This document shows, in pieces, positions 1-6,060 of a stretch of 6,060 bases of DNA. The DNA comes from Anaerolineaceae bacterium UBA4781. Lineage in GTDB: Bacteria > Chloroflexota > Anaerolineae > Anaerolineales > Anaerolineaceae. Position numbers and translations under genes: made by a program. Location of the stretch: assembly GCA_002403105.1 (NCBI GenBank), contig DHHD01000085.1, forward strand, positions 1 to 6,060, written 5' to 3'. The stretch's first letter is position 1. Every line of letters begins with the position of its first letter. Below the pieces are notes generated by a model. That model did no database searches, was not told where the DNA came from, and was given only the letters and a program-made list of their open reading frames with translations.

Positions 1-213
1 GAACCTATTGATGTTGAATTACCAACCACCGTCGATTTTAAAGTAATCCAATCAGAGGTTGCCGTGCGTGGTGATACTGCAACCGGTGTAAACAAGAAAG
101 TTAAAGTTGAAACAGGGCAAGATTTCAGCGTACCTGCTTTCATTAACGTTGGGGATACTATCCGCGTTGATACCCGCACTGGCGAATACGTGACCCGTGT
201 TCAAAATTCTTAA
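1..213 (+). CDS. efp: Elongation factor P, C-terminal part (5' end outside window)
   Basis: Frame 1 is open from the window edge to a TAA at 211-213 and gives the last 70 residues of elongation factor P, which is usually about 185 residues. EF-P binds the ribosome near the E site and relieves stalling at consecutive prolines. What is visible is the end of the middle domain and the C-terminal OB-fold domain. The recognisable family segments are VELP near the start, the V-R-G-D-T-A-T-G stretch, and the closing GDTIRVDTRTGEYVTR, which closely matches the family's conserved C-terminal signature. The N-terminal KOW domain, with the loop residue that is post-translationally modified in many species, lies outside the window, so the modification type cannot be judged. 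The gene is followed 18 nt later by a strong terminator, so it ends its own transcription unit. Identification is confident; only completeness is limited. Confidence 0.95.
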   Translation, partial: EPIDVELPTTVDFKVIQSEVAVRGDTATGVNKKVKVETGQDFSVPAFINVGDTIRVDTRTGEYVTRVQNS

Positions 214-230
214 TGGTAATAATGCTTGGA

Positions 231-271
231 GAAAGAATCCCACAAAGGATAGTGCTGTGGGATTCTTTTTT
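231..271 (+). terminator. Rho-independent terminator of efp
   Basis: A perfect 13-bp inverted repeat pairs 232-244 (AAAGAATCCCACA) with 256-268 (TGTGGGATTCTTT) around an 11-nt loop. The run of T at 266-271 overlaps the end of the right arm. It begins 18 nt after the efp stop codon, where a factor-independent terminator is expected. It separates efp from ftsH transcription. Confidence 0.9.
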
Positions 272-331
272 ATATGAATTCTCTTAATAATTCCATCATG
301 CCCATATATTTAGATTATGTTAATGAATGAT

Positions 332-340
332 TGGTATAAT
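332..340 (+). promoter_or_regulatory. Probable extended -10 promoter for ftsH
   Basis: The sequence TGGTATAAT combines a consensus TATAAT hexamer (335-340) with the upstream TGn of an extended -10 element. Initiation would be expected near 347, giving a leader of about 26 nt before the ftsH start. No good -35 hexamer lies at 16-18 bp spacing (the bases there read AGATTA or similar), which is usual for extended -10 promoters. I see no CIRCE-type heat-shock operator or other obvious operator in 272-372. The site lies after the efp terminator, so ftsH probably has its own transcription unit. Confidence 0.65.
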
Positions 341-362
341 CTCTCAAGAATTAACAATAGCC

Positions 363-367
363 GGAGG
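363..367 (+). promoter_or_regulatory. Ribosome binding site deciding the GTG start of ftsH
   Basis: GGAGG at 363-367 sits 5 nt before the GTG at 373. No ATG in the same frame has comparable support, so this site fixes the start as GTG and gives the expected short cytoplasmic N-terminus before the first membrane helix. Confidence 0.85.
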
Positions 368-372
368 TTTAC

Positions 373-2232
373 GTGAAACCGAGTTTTCAAACAAATTTTG
401 TCTATCTACTGATATTCATTGCAATTCTTGCAATGGTTTTTCTTAATTTCGATCAGACTGCGGAACAGGGTGTACTCTCCATTAATGAATTAGCTTCCAG
501 AATTCAAGCAGGAGAAATACAAAAAATCTCCGAAGACGAAGATGCCTTGACGATCATCACAAAAGATGAGCAGGAATTCACTTCAACCAAGGAAAGCGGT
601 TCAACACTGGTTGAACAATTGCTTCAATATGGAGTAACCGCAGAAGACTTACAAGCTTCGAACGTGACAATCGAAATTGAACAACCCGGAGCATGGGTTA
701 ATCTTTTATCGATCGTCAGTTATTTACTCCCCTTCTTGATTATTGGCGCTTCCTTCTTTTTCATCTTCCGCCAAGCTCAAGGTAGTAATAATTCAGCTAT
801 GGCATTCGGTAAATCTCGAGCTCGTATGTTCACCGGTGATAAACCGAAAGTAACTTTTCAGGATGTCGCTGGCGTAGACGAAGCGAAAGAAGAACTGCAA
901 GAAGTGGTTGAATTTTTACGTGAGCCACAAAAATTTATCACTTTAGGTGCTCGTATTCCAAAAGGTGTTCTTCTTGTTGGTCCTCCCGGAGGTGGTAAGA
1001 CCTTATTGGCAAAAGCTGTTTCCGGTGAAGCTGGTGTACCTTTCTTCTCGATCTCCGGGTCAGAATTCGTGGAAATGTTTGTAGGTGTAGGCGCCAGCCG
1101 TGTGCGTGACCTGTTTGCAGAAGCAAAGAAACATTCACCCTGCATCGTATTCATTGACGAAATCGATGCTGTCGGACGCCATCGTGGTGCAGGTCTTGGT
1201 GGAAGTCATGACGAACGCGAGCAAACCCTCAACCAAATGCTGGTTGAAATGGATGGTTTTGATACTGATACGAATGTCATTATCATGGCAGCAACCAACC
1301 GACCCGATATTCTTGATCCGGCATTAATGCGCCCGGGTAGGTTCGATCGACGGGTGGTTTTGGATAGACCGGATGTGCGTGGTCGCGAAGAGATCCTGAA
1401 GGTTCATATACGTGGAAAACCGATTGCAAAAGAAATCGATTTATCTGTTCTCGCAAAGAGCACCCCTGGTTTTGTTGGGGCAGATATTGAAAACCTTGTA
1501 AATGAAGCCGCTATTCTGGCTGCACGAGGTAATAAGAAGATCATTGAACAAACTGATTTTGAAGAAGCCATTGAAAGAGTGATCGCTGGACCGCAGCGTA
1601 AAAGCCGGCTTATCAGCGAAGCTGAAAAACGCATCATTGCTTATCATGAAGCCGGGCATGCTATTGTCATTTCTGCGTTGCCAGAAGCCGATCAGGTGCA
1701 AAAGATTTCCATCATTTCACGTGGTATGGCTGCTGGTTATACGATCGCTCTGCCCGATGATGATCACACGCTTATTTCAAAAAAGAAATTCATCGCCGAC
1801 ATGACCGGTTTGCTGGGCGGGCGGGCGGCTGAAGAACTTATTTTCAATGACATCACTTCAGGTGCTGCCAATGATATTGAGAATGTGACTAAAATGGCAC
1901 GAAGAATGGTCACTCGTCTGGGAATGAGCAAAGATCTCGGTCCCATGGTATATGGACAAAAAGAAGAGCTGGTTTTCCTTGGCAGAGAGATCAGCGAACA
2001 GCGCGATTATTCTGAAGCGGTTGCAGAAAAAATTGATGCCGAAGTTCAAACTCTGGTTGATGCGGCTTACAAAGATGCCAAGAGAATTTTATTGAAATAT
2101 AAGACCAAACTGGATCAAGTTGCTACCAAACTTCTGGAAGCAGAAACATTATCGAGAGATGAATTCGAAGCAATCTTCTCACCATCCATCCAAAAGAACA
2201 GTGGTGGAATTCCACAGGTCAATCACGCTTAA
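373..2232 (+). CDS. ftsH: ATP-dependent zinc metalloprotease FtsH
   Basis: FtsH is a membrane-anchored hexameric AAA+ protease that unfolds and degrades misfolded membrane proteins and short-lived regulators on the cytoplasmic side. The 619-residue protein is full length for the family. Domains in order: a first membrane helix (about 8-25); an extracytoplasmic domain (about 27-106); a second helix (about 109-132); the AAA+ module with Walker A GPPGGGKT (203-210), the pore loop MFVG (235-238), Walker B VFIDEID (259-265) and the second region of homology with arginine fingers R320 and R323; then the M41 peptidase with zinc motif HEAGH (425-429) and the probable third zinc ligand D501 in SGAAND. 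The start is a GTG preceded by GGAGG. One oddity is that the Walker A has Gly at 207, where Thr (GPPGTGKT) is almost universal in FtsH; the general GxxxxGKT pattern is kept, so activity is expected. The C-terminus ends in a short polar tail. It appears monocistronic: it has its own promoter, and a terminator follows immediately. Confidence 0.97.
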   Translation: MKPSFQTNFVYLLIFIAILAMVFLNFDQTAEQGVLSINELASRIQAGEIQKISEDEDALTIITKDEQEFTSTKESGSTLVEQLLQYGVTAEDLQASNVTIEIEQPGAWVNLLSIVSYLLPFLIIGASFFFIFRQAQGSNNSAMAFGKSRARMFTGDKPKVTFQDVAGVDEAKEELQEVVEFLREPQKFITLGARIPKGVLLVGPPGGGKTLLAKAVSGEAGVPFFSISGSEFVEMFVGVGASRVRDLFAEAKKHSPCIVFIDEIDAVGRHRGAGLGGSHDEREQTLNQMLVEMDGFDTDTNVIIMAATNRPDILDPALMRPGRFDRRVVLDRPDVRGREEILKVHIRGKPIAKEIDLSVLAKSTPGFVGADIENLVNEAAILAARGNKKIIEQTDFEEAIERVIAGPQRKSRLISEAEKRIIAYHEAGHAIVISALPEADQVQKISIISRGMAAGYTIALPDDDHTLISKKKFIADMTGLLGGRAAEELIFNDITSGAANDIENVTKMARRMVTRLGMSKDLGPMVYGQKEELVFLGREISEQRDYSEAVAEKIDAEVQTLVDAAYKDAKRILLKYKTKLDQVATKLLEAETLSRDEFEAIFSPSIQKNSGGIPQVNHA

Positions 2233-2234
2233 CG

Positions 2235-2268
2235 AAAAAACGGCTTTGATTTTTCAAAGCCGTTTTTC
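2235..2268. terminator. Bidirectional terminator between convergent ftsH and acyl-CoA ligase genes
   Basis: A perfect 13-bp inverted repeat pairs 2236-2248 (AAAAACGGCTTTG) with 2255-2267 (CAAAGCCGTTTTT) around a 6-nt loop. It has T5 on the plus strand (2263-2267) and T6 on the minus strand (complement of 2235-2240), so it can stop transcription from both sides. It starts 2 nt after the ftsH stop. The right arm lies inside the ligase coding sequence: the ligase TGA is at 2254-2256 and its last codons (E-K-R-L) are written in the stem. Confidence 0.9.
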
Positions 2269-3939
2269 ATAATATGCCCGCACCAACTCTCTTCGTAGAA
2301 CCTTACCCACACTCGAACGAGGGATCTCCTCAATAAAATAGATTTCTTTTGGAATTTTATAAGCTGTCAAGAATTTTCGGCAGTGGTTTCGAATGGTCAC
2401 TTTTTTGATCTCAACCCCCTCTTCCAAGACCAACCAGGTTATCACTTTTTCCTCTCCAAGTTCTGTTTGAATCCCGGCCACTGCCGCTCCACGGATTCCT
2501 TTCATGGTCATGAGAACCTCTTCGATCTCTTTTGGCCACACTTGAAACCCACTGATCTTGATCAGGTCTTTCTTACGATCGACAAAATAAAAAAAACCAT
2601 CTTCATCCATTCGAACAATATCCCCTGTATGCAGCCAACCACCTTTCAATGTTGCTGCAGTTTCTTTGGAGTTTTGATGATAGCCTGCCATTATCTGAGG
2701 ACCTTTTATGAGCAGTTCGCCCACCTCCCCTATACCCATTAATTTGCTTTCCTCATTTACATCCACAATCTTACAATCCACATCCGGTAGAGGTAAGCCG
2801 AAGGATCCTGTTTTCTTTTCTCCAAAAAGAGGATTACAATGCGTGGCTGTGGGTGCCTCGGATAATCCATAACCTTCCACCAGCTTTCCTCCGGTCAGTT
2901 TCTCGAACTCAGCTTTTATATGTGAATGCAACGGTGCAGAACCAGAAATACAGGCTTTTACTGATTCCAGATCATATTTTCCTTTTCGAACAGCAGAATT
3001 TCGAATGATGGCTGCATATAAACTCGGTACACCAGGGAAAAATGTCACTCGCTGCTCTGTGATGGATTGAAGCATCATGTCAATGTCGCGAGCATCCTCG
3101 ATCAGAACGATGCACGCCGCCAAGCGAATTCCCAGCAGCATGGCCAGAACCATCCCATACACATGATATAAAGGAATGGCAGCTAGAAAAGTCTCACCGG
3201 CAACCTGCAGATCACACCAGGTCATGAATTGTACTGTGTTTGCAACTAGGTTACGGTGCAACCCGATGGCTGCTTTCGGCGTTCCTGTTGTCCCTCCGGA
3301 ATATTGGTAGATGGCCGGGGAATCAGGGCTGAATGAGAAATCCAGGGTAATATTTTTGATTTTTTGCTCAATACATCTCATGAAAGAAAGGGGAGACTCG
3401 ATGGCGCTGATATCATGATCATCCAAAGTCTCTTTACTGATGCGTTTACCAAAATCTTTTTTCTCAAAATCTTCCTTTGAAGAAACGATCATTGTCTCAA
3501 TGAGTATGGTCGCTGATATTTCATTTAAGATACTGATTTGTTCTTCCATGCAAAGAATACAGCGAACATCACATTCTTTAATAATCTTTGATAATTCGGG
3601 GTTTTTATAAAAAGGATTCATGGCAACTACAATTGCGCCGACTTTTAGGACTGCAAAAAAAGCAATGATAAATTGTGGTGAATTAGGATATATCAATCCA
3701 ATTCGATCACCCTTATCAACTCCTAAGAAGAGCAGCCATTTAGCCAGGTTATCAGTAGCGTCAGAAATCTCCTGGTAAGTAAATCCCTGACCATGATATT
3801 TTAGACAGATCTGGTTGGGGAACTCCTCAACCGACCGTTCAAAGATTTGCGGAATATTAAGATTGGGATACAGAAGGGATTGCGGAACAAATTTATCATA
3901 TTGATTGAGCCATGGCTTTTGTGCATATGAATTTTTCAT
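2254..3939 (-). CDS. Long-chain acyl-CoA ligase (AMP-forming), FadD-like
   Basis: A 561-residue member of the ANL adenylate-forming superfamily, probably activating a fatty acid with ATP and then CoA to give acyl-CoA, PPi and AMP. The phosphate-binding loop is YSGGTTGTPKA (213-223); the A5 aromatic motif is EGYGLSEA (355-362); the A7 segment is GWLHTGD (434-440) with the ribose-binding Asp; the hinge and A8 region is DRKKDLIKISGFQVWP (454-469); and the C-terminal A10 loop PRSSVGKVLRREL (540-552) supplies the catalytic Lys546. Length and motif order match bacterial FadD. There is no signal peptide or obvious membrane helix, so it is probably a cytoplasmic or peripheral membrane enzyme. The usual Gly after the P-loop lysine is Ala223. 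The ATG start is supported by AAGGAG 6 nt upstream, just after the miaA stop, so it is the distal gene of the yraN-miaA-ligase cluster. Chain-length preference cannot be read from the sequence; a medium-chain or aryl acid substrate is possible. Confidence 0.9.
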   Translation of the reverse strand: MKNSYAQKPWLNQYDKFVPQSLLYPNLNIPQIFERSVEEFPNQICLKYHGQGFTYQEISDATDNLAKWLLFLGVDKGDRIGLIYPNSPQFIIAFFAVLKVGAIVVAMNPFYKNPELSKIIKECDVRCILCMEEQISILNEISATILIETMIVSSKEDFEKKDFGKRISKETLDDHDISAIESPLSFMRCIEQKIKNITLDFSFSPDSPAIYQYSGGTTGTPKAAIGLHRNLVANTVQFMTWCDLQVAGETFLAAIPLYHVYGMVLAMLLGIRLAACIVLIEDARDIDMMLQSITEQRVTFFPGVPSLYAAIIRNSAVRKGKYDLESVKACISGSAPLHSHIKAEFEKLTGGKLVEGYGLSEAPTATHCNPLFGEKKTGSFGLPLPDVDCKIVDVNEESKLMGIGEVGELLIKGPQIMAGYHQNSKETAATLKGGWLHTGDIVRMDEDGFFYFVDRKKDLIKISGFQVWPKEIEEVLMTMKGIRGAAVAGIQTELGEEKVITWLVLEEGVEIKKVTIRNHCRKFLTAYKIPKEIYFIEEIPRSSVGKVLRRELVRAYYEKRL

Positions 3940-3945
3940 GTTGTT

Positions 3946-3951
3946 CTCCTT
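3946..3951 (-). promoter_or_regulatory. Ribosome binding site of the acyl-CoA ligase
   Basis: On the minus strand AAGGAG lies 6 nt before the ligase ATG and immediately follows the miaA TAG (3952-3954). It is the clearest Shine-Dalgarno in the minus-strand cluster, and its position fits translation of the ligase from a message shared with miaA. Confidence 0.85.
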
Positions 3952-4887
3952 CTATATCCAACCCTCTTTGGATCGAATATATTCGCTTATTTCCTGACCC
4001 GCGGTATCCGACATAACAAACCATCGGATACGCGGATCATCTTTTTTAAACCAGTTCGCCTGGTGACGAATAAAAATGCGCGTGCGTTTTTTTATCAAGG
4101 CAATCGCCTCATCCAATGAAATTTCTTGATTTATATAACTGGAGATCTCTTTATAACCAATGGCAGACATCGAAGGCAGGTTGGGACCATACCCGTTCGC
4201 GATCAGTTTCTCCGTCTCTTGAATAAGACCATCTGCCAGCATTTGGTCAATGCGGGCATCCACGCGTTGATACAGTTCCGCGCGCGAACGCTGCAAACCG
4301 ATGACTTTGAAATGATAGGGTGGAGAATTTTTTTCCTTTTGCTTCGAGAATAATTCTCCGGTTGAAAAGATCACTTCCAGCGCGCGGATGGATCGGCGTA
4401 GATTATTAGGTTCGATCTTTTTGGCTGCTTCTGGATCAAGAGATACAACCATCTGATAAACACGCTCGGTACCCATTTCGTGTGCCATTTTTTCAATTAC
4501 TTCACGGAATCGTGAATCAGGTTGGGTCTTCGGGGGAAGCCACCCTTCCACCACACCCCACAGATATTGCCCCGTACCGCCTACCAAAAAGGGTATACTT
4601 CCTCGTCCGAAAACTGCTTCAATCTGTTCATAGACTGCTGTTTGGAACTGCGCCAAACTGATCGGTTCGTCCGGATTTGCAATATCAATAAGATGATGCG
4701 GAATTTCTTTCATCTCGGTTTTACTTGGTTTTGCGGTACCGATATTCATCCCTTTGTAGAGATAGCGTGAATCTACAGAAATGATCTCCCCTGAAAACTG
4801 CTGCGCCATTTCGATCGAAAGAGCTGTTTTACCAACCGCGCTTGGACCTAACAGGACAATAACTGGTTTATTCACTGGTAATGGCAT
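3952..4887 (-). CDS. miaA: tRNA dimethylallyltransferase MiaA
   Basis: MiaA transfers a dimethylallyl group from DMAPP to N6 of A37 in tRNAs that read codons starting with U, stabilising codon-anticodon pairing. From the start chosen here the protein has 311 residues, normal for the family. Visible motifs are the P-loop GPSAVGKT (14-21), DSRYLYKGMNIGTAKP (39-54) with the Asp that acts on the substrate adenine, HHLID (64-68), GGTGQY (103-108), IRALEV (167-172), and the C-terminal block IGYKE (243-247) followed by IKKRTRIFIRHQANWF (265-280). The frame extends upstream to an ATG at 4914, which would add nine residues (MKFTIIGLK) and overlap yraN by 47 nt without a recognisable Shine-Dalgarno. 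The ATG at 4887 has a weak GGA about 6 nt upstream, overlaps yraN by 20 nt and gives the usual short N-terminus before the P-loop, so I prefer it. The enzyme is confidently identified; the start is not certain. Confidence 0.95.
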   Translation of the reverse strand: MPLPVNKPVIVLLGPSAVGKTALSIEMAQQFSGEIISVDSRYLYKGMNIGTAKPSKTEMKEIPHHLIDIANPDEPISLAQFQTAVYEQIEAVFGRGSIPFLVGGTGQYLWGVVEGWLPPKTQPDSRFREVIEKMAHEMGTERVYQMVVSLDPEAAKKIEPNNLRRSIRALEVIFSTGELFSKQKEKNSPPYHFKVIGLQRSRAELYQRVDARIDQMLADGLIQETEKLIANGYGPNLPSMSAIGYKEISSYINQEISLDEAIALIKKRTRIFIRHQANWFKKDDPRIRWFVMSDTAGQEISEYIRSKEGWI

Positions 4888-5233
4888 TTTCAATCCAATT
4901 ATAGTGAATTTCATGATTTTCTTTAAGGATCGTGATCACATCGATGCGCCAGGGATGATCTAACTGATCATATTCCTGCAAATAATACAGACTTGAATTG
5001 ATCAGAGCACTTTTCTTCCTCGGAGTGATACTTTCCTCAGGATACCCAAATTTCTGTGAGGTGCGAGTTTTCACTTCACAGAAAACAAACAGATCACTTT
5101 TTTTTCCAATGATATCAATTTCCCCATAGGGTGTATGATAGTTCATCCCTACTATCTCTATGCCGTTTTCTTCAAGGTATCGGGCAGCTTGTCGTTCACC
5201 GCTCCTGCCGATCTGCATGGTCCTTTTAGTCAC
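4868..5233 (-). CDS. yraN: YraN/UPF0102 family endonuclease-like protein
   Basis: A 121-residue protein of the UPF0102 (YraN) family, which has a fold related to Holliday-junction resolvases and PD-(D/E)XK nucleases; its cellular role is not firmly established. The family features are present: GRSGERQAARYL (9-20), the GEID motif (37-40), and the strand F-C-E-V-K-T-R (51-57), giving the nuclease-like pattern D40...E53-x-K55, then R-I-D-V-I (96-100). The length is typical. The start is taken as GTG because the resulting N-terminus (MTKRTMQIGR) resembles the family pattern M-T-x-R...LGRxGE. An ATG at 5218 (residue 6) is the alternative, and its AAAAGGA is only 2 nt away, too close for a good Shine-Dalgarno. 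No Shine-Dalgarno precedes the GTG. The gene heads the minus-strand cluster and its 3' end overlaps miaA, which suggests cotranscription. Confidence 0.9.
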   Translation of the reverse strand: MTKRTMQIGRSGERQAARYLEENGIEIVGMNYHTPYGEIDIIGKKSDLFVFCEVKTRTSQKFGYPEESITPRKKSALINSSLYYLQEYDQLDHPWRIDVITILKENHEIHYNWIENAITSE

Positions 5234-5250
5234 TCTATTATCATAATAGA
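5234..5250. repeat. 17-bp perfect palindrome in the divergent yraN / lipoprotein intergenic region
   Basis: TCTATTAT-C-ATAATAGA has two perfect 8-bp arms around one central base. It directly abuts the yraN GTG and lies 33 bp before the ATG of the divergent gene. It contains -10-like hexamers on both strands (TATTAT on both, TATGAT on the minus strand). It could be an operator, a pair of overlapping divergent -10 elements, or chance symmetry in AT-rich DNA. No T-tract hairpin terminator is implied, and with only A/T-rich arms a stable RNA stem is unlikely. Confidence 0.5.
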
Positions 5251-5283
5251 AAATCCTTTGAATGGGAGAGTAAAATTGAAATT

Positions 5284-6060
5284 ATGAATAAGCTGTACAA
5301 TCGCTCTCAATTGAAGAATCAGAACGCAGTACTCTCTTGCATTTTTCTGTTCGCGATTCTCCTTATTGGCTGTGTGCGGGATACCGACGCAATTTTATTA
5401 ACGACCTCCAATGAACCTGCTGAATTGATCATTGAAGAATATGAAATTGTGGATACCCTTACCGACTCACCCACTCACCTGGAATTCTTGCAGCGCATAC
5501 CTTCTGCTGTTACTGAAAAACGAGCCCAATGGAAATACCTTACTCCTGATCGTGCTGTTCAGGATATCAATGGGATTCTTACGAAATATGGATACAGTTT
5601 GAAACACGATCCGATGATGTCATCCTATACTTATCGTATCTTCAAGGGATACACCATTCTTTTGGATGGAGTATATCCTTTGGGTTTTGCAACCGAAAAT
5701 CAAGCTCAAAGTGATTTTGCGCTTTTGCTGCAAACCAATGCTGGATCATCGTTCCTGCTTCAGAAAGCGGGAGTGAAAGAATGGCAAACCGGTGAAAGCA
5801 TTACTTTTGCACCCATCTATTATCAGGATGAGTTGATCTATCCAGTGATCGCATCTACGATCCAGATCATATCAGAGAGTGGTCAGGTAATCTATAAGAC
5901 TGCATTACCATCCAATCCGGTAATGAATCCCATTCAAACCTTCCAAAGCTGGAATGGACATTGGATTTTGGAAAAAGATGGTGAATTGATCATAGATGGA
6001 GAATCGCTGAACAAAGAACTGGGATTCAAAGAGATCTTCGATTGGCAGGTGATCCAGGGT
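5284..6060 (+). CDS. Probable lipoprotein of unknown function (3' end outside window)
   Basis: The frame starting at ATG 5284 stays open for 259 codons to the window edge with no stop, so this is a real gene truncated by the window. The N-terminus looks like a lipoprotein signal: positive and polar residues (K3, R7, K11), a hydrophobic stretch (about 15-28), and a lipobox L-I-G-C with the candidate lipidated cysteine at residue 30. The mature part is soluble-looking, acidic near its start (E-E-Y-E), and rich in aromatic residues and short beta-type stretches; I see no catalytic motif, repeats or further membrane helix. A segment around 140-170, preceding KEWQTGE, alternates hydrophobic and polar residues. 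I do not recognise the family. No in-frame start exists upstream back to 5218; GGGAG (5264-5268) is 15 nt from the ATG, longer than usual, so initiation may be weak. It is divergent from yraN. The call is an anchored extracytoplasmic protein; its function is not inferable. Confidence 0.75.
   Translation, partial: MNKLYNRSQLKNQNAVLSCIFLFAILLIGCVRDTDAILLTTSNEPAELIIEEYEIVDTLTDSPTHLEFLQRIPSAVTEKRAQWKYLTPDRAVQDINGILTKYGYSLKHDPMMSSYTYRIFKGYTILLDGVYPLGFATENQAQSDFALLLQTNAGSSFLLQKAGVKEWQTGESITFAPIYYQDELIYPVIASTIQIISESGQVIYKTALPSNPVMNPIQTFQSWNGHWILEKDGELIIDGESLNKELGFKEIFDWQVIQG

Noticed and set aside
52..243. 63-codon minus-strand open frame opposite the end of efp
   Set aside because: It overlaps the conserved EF-P C-terminal domain in antisense and would start inside the efp terminator.
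272..372. Possible heat-shock operator or small gene upstream of ftsH
   Set aside because: No CIRCE-type inverted repeat and no open frame with a ribosome binding site is present; only the extended -10 and the Shine-Dalgarno are supported.
858..1154. 98-codon minus-strand open frame inside ftsH
   Set aside because: It lies opposite the highly conserved AAA+ core of FtsH, has no family signature or ribosome binding site, and is a shadow of the real gene.
2383..2742. 119-codon plus-strand open frame opposite the acyl-CoA ligase
   Set aside because: It is antisense to the conserved C-terminal domain of the ligase, its composition is rich in His, Phe and Cys as expected of a shadow frame, and it lacks a Shine-Dalgarno.
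3410..3426. Short palindromic run with ATGATCAT inside the ligase gene
   Set aside because: It is only 8 bp, lies within coding sequence, and similar GATC-containing runs recur through this AT-rich region by chance.
1..6060. A defence system, mobile element, CRISPR array or biosynthetic cluster
   Set aside because: No repeats, transposase, integrase, nuclease-helicase pair or other hallmark is visible; all recognisable genes are conserved chromosomal ones.

Overview
The window is an ordinary-looking stretch of bacterial chromosome, moderately AT-rich and densely coded, with no mobile element, CRISPR array, tRNA or rRNA that I can see. Remembered family resemblance points to Chloroflexota, class Anaerolineae. 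The FtsH carries the HRGAGLGG segment after Walker B and the QKEELVFLGREISEQRDY segment near its C-terminus. The acyl-CoA ligase opens with the W-L-x-x-Y-D-x-x-V-P pattern. MiaA has GGTGQY followed by an EGW segment. This placement is an inference and was not tested by a search.

Layout from left to right: (1) the 3' end of efp (elongation factor P, plus strand), closed by a strong hairpin terminator; (2) a 100-bp gap with an extended -10 promoter, then ftsH (plus strand, GTG start, strong Shine-Dalgarno), a complete membrane AAA+ zinc protease; (3) a bidirectional terminator shared with the convergent minus-strand cluster; (4) that cluster, which reads leftward as yraN, miaA and a long-chain acyl-CoA ligase (fadD-like). 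yraN and miaA overlap, and miaA and the ligase are 12 nt apart, so they look like one operon; (5) a 50-bp divergent intergenic region with a 17-bp perfect palindrome; (6) a plus-strand gene running off the right edge that encodes a probable lipoprotein of unknown function.

Most functions are housekeeping: translation elongation (EF-P), membrane protein quality control (FtsH), tRNA A37 prenylation (MiaA), a nuclease-fold protein of uncertain role (YraN) and fatty-acid activation. I found no convincing new multi-gene system. The points worth a second look are small: a terminator whose stem also encodes the last residues of the ligase, a palindrome beside a yraN start that may be leaderless, a glycine in the Walker A motif of FtsH, a Gly-to-Ala change in the ligase phosphate-binding loop, and the uncharacterised lipoprotein.
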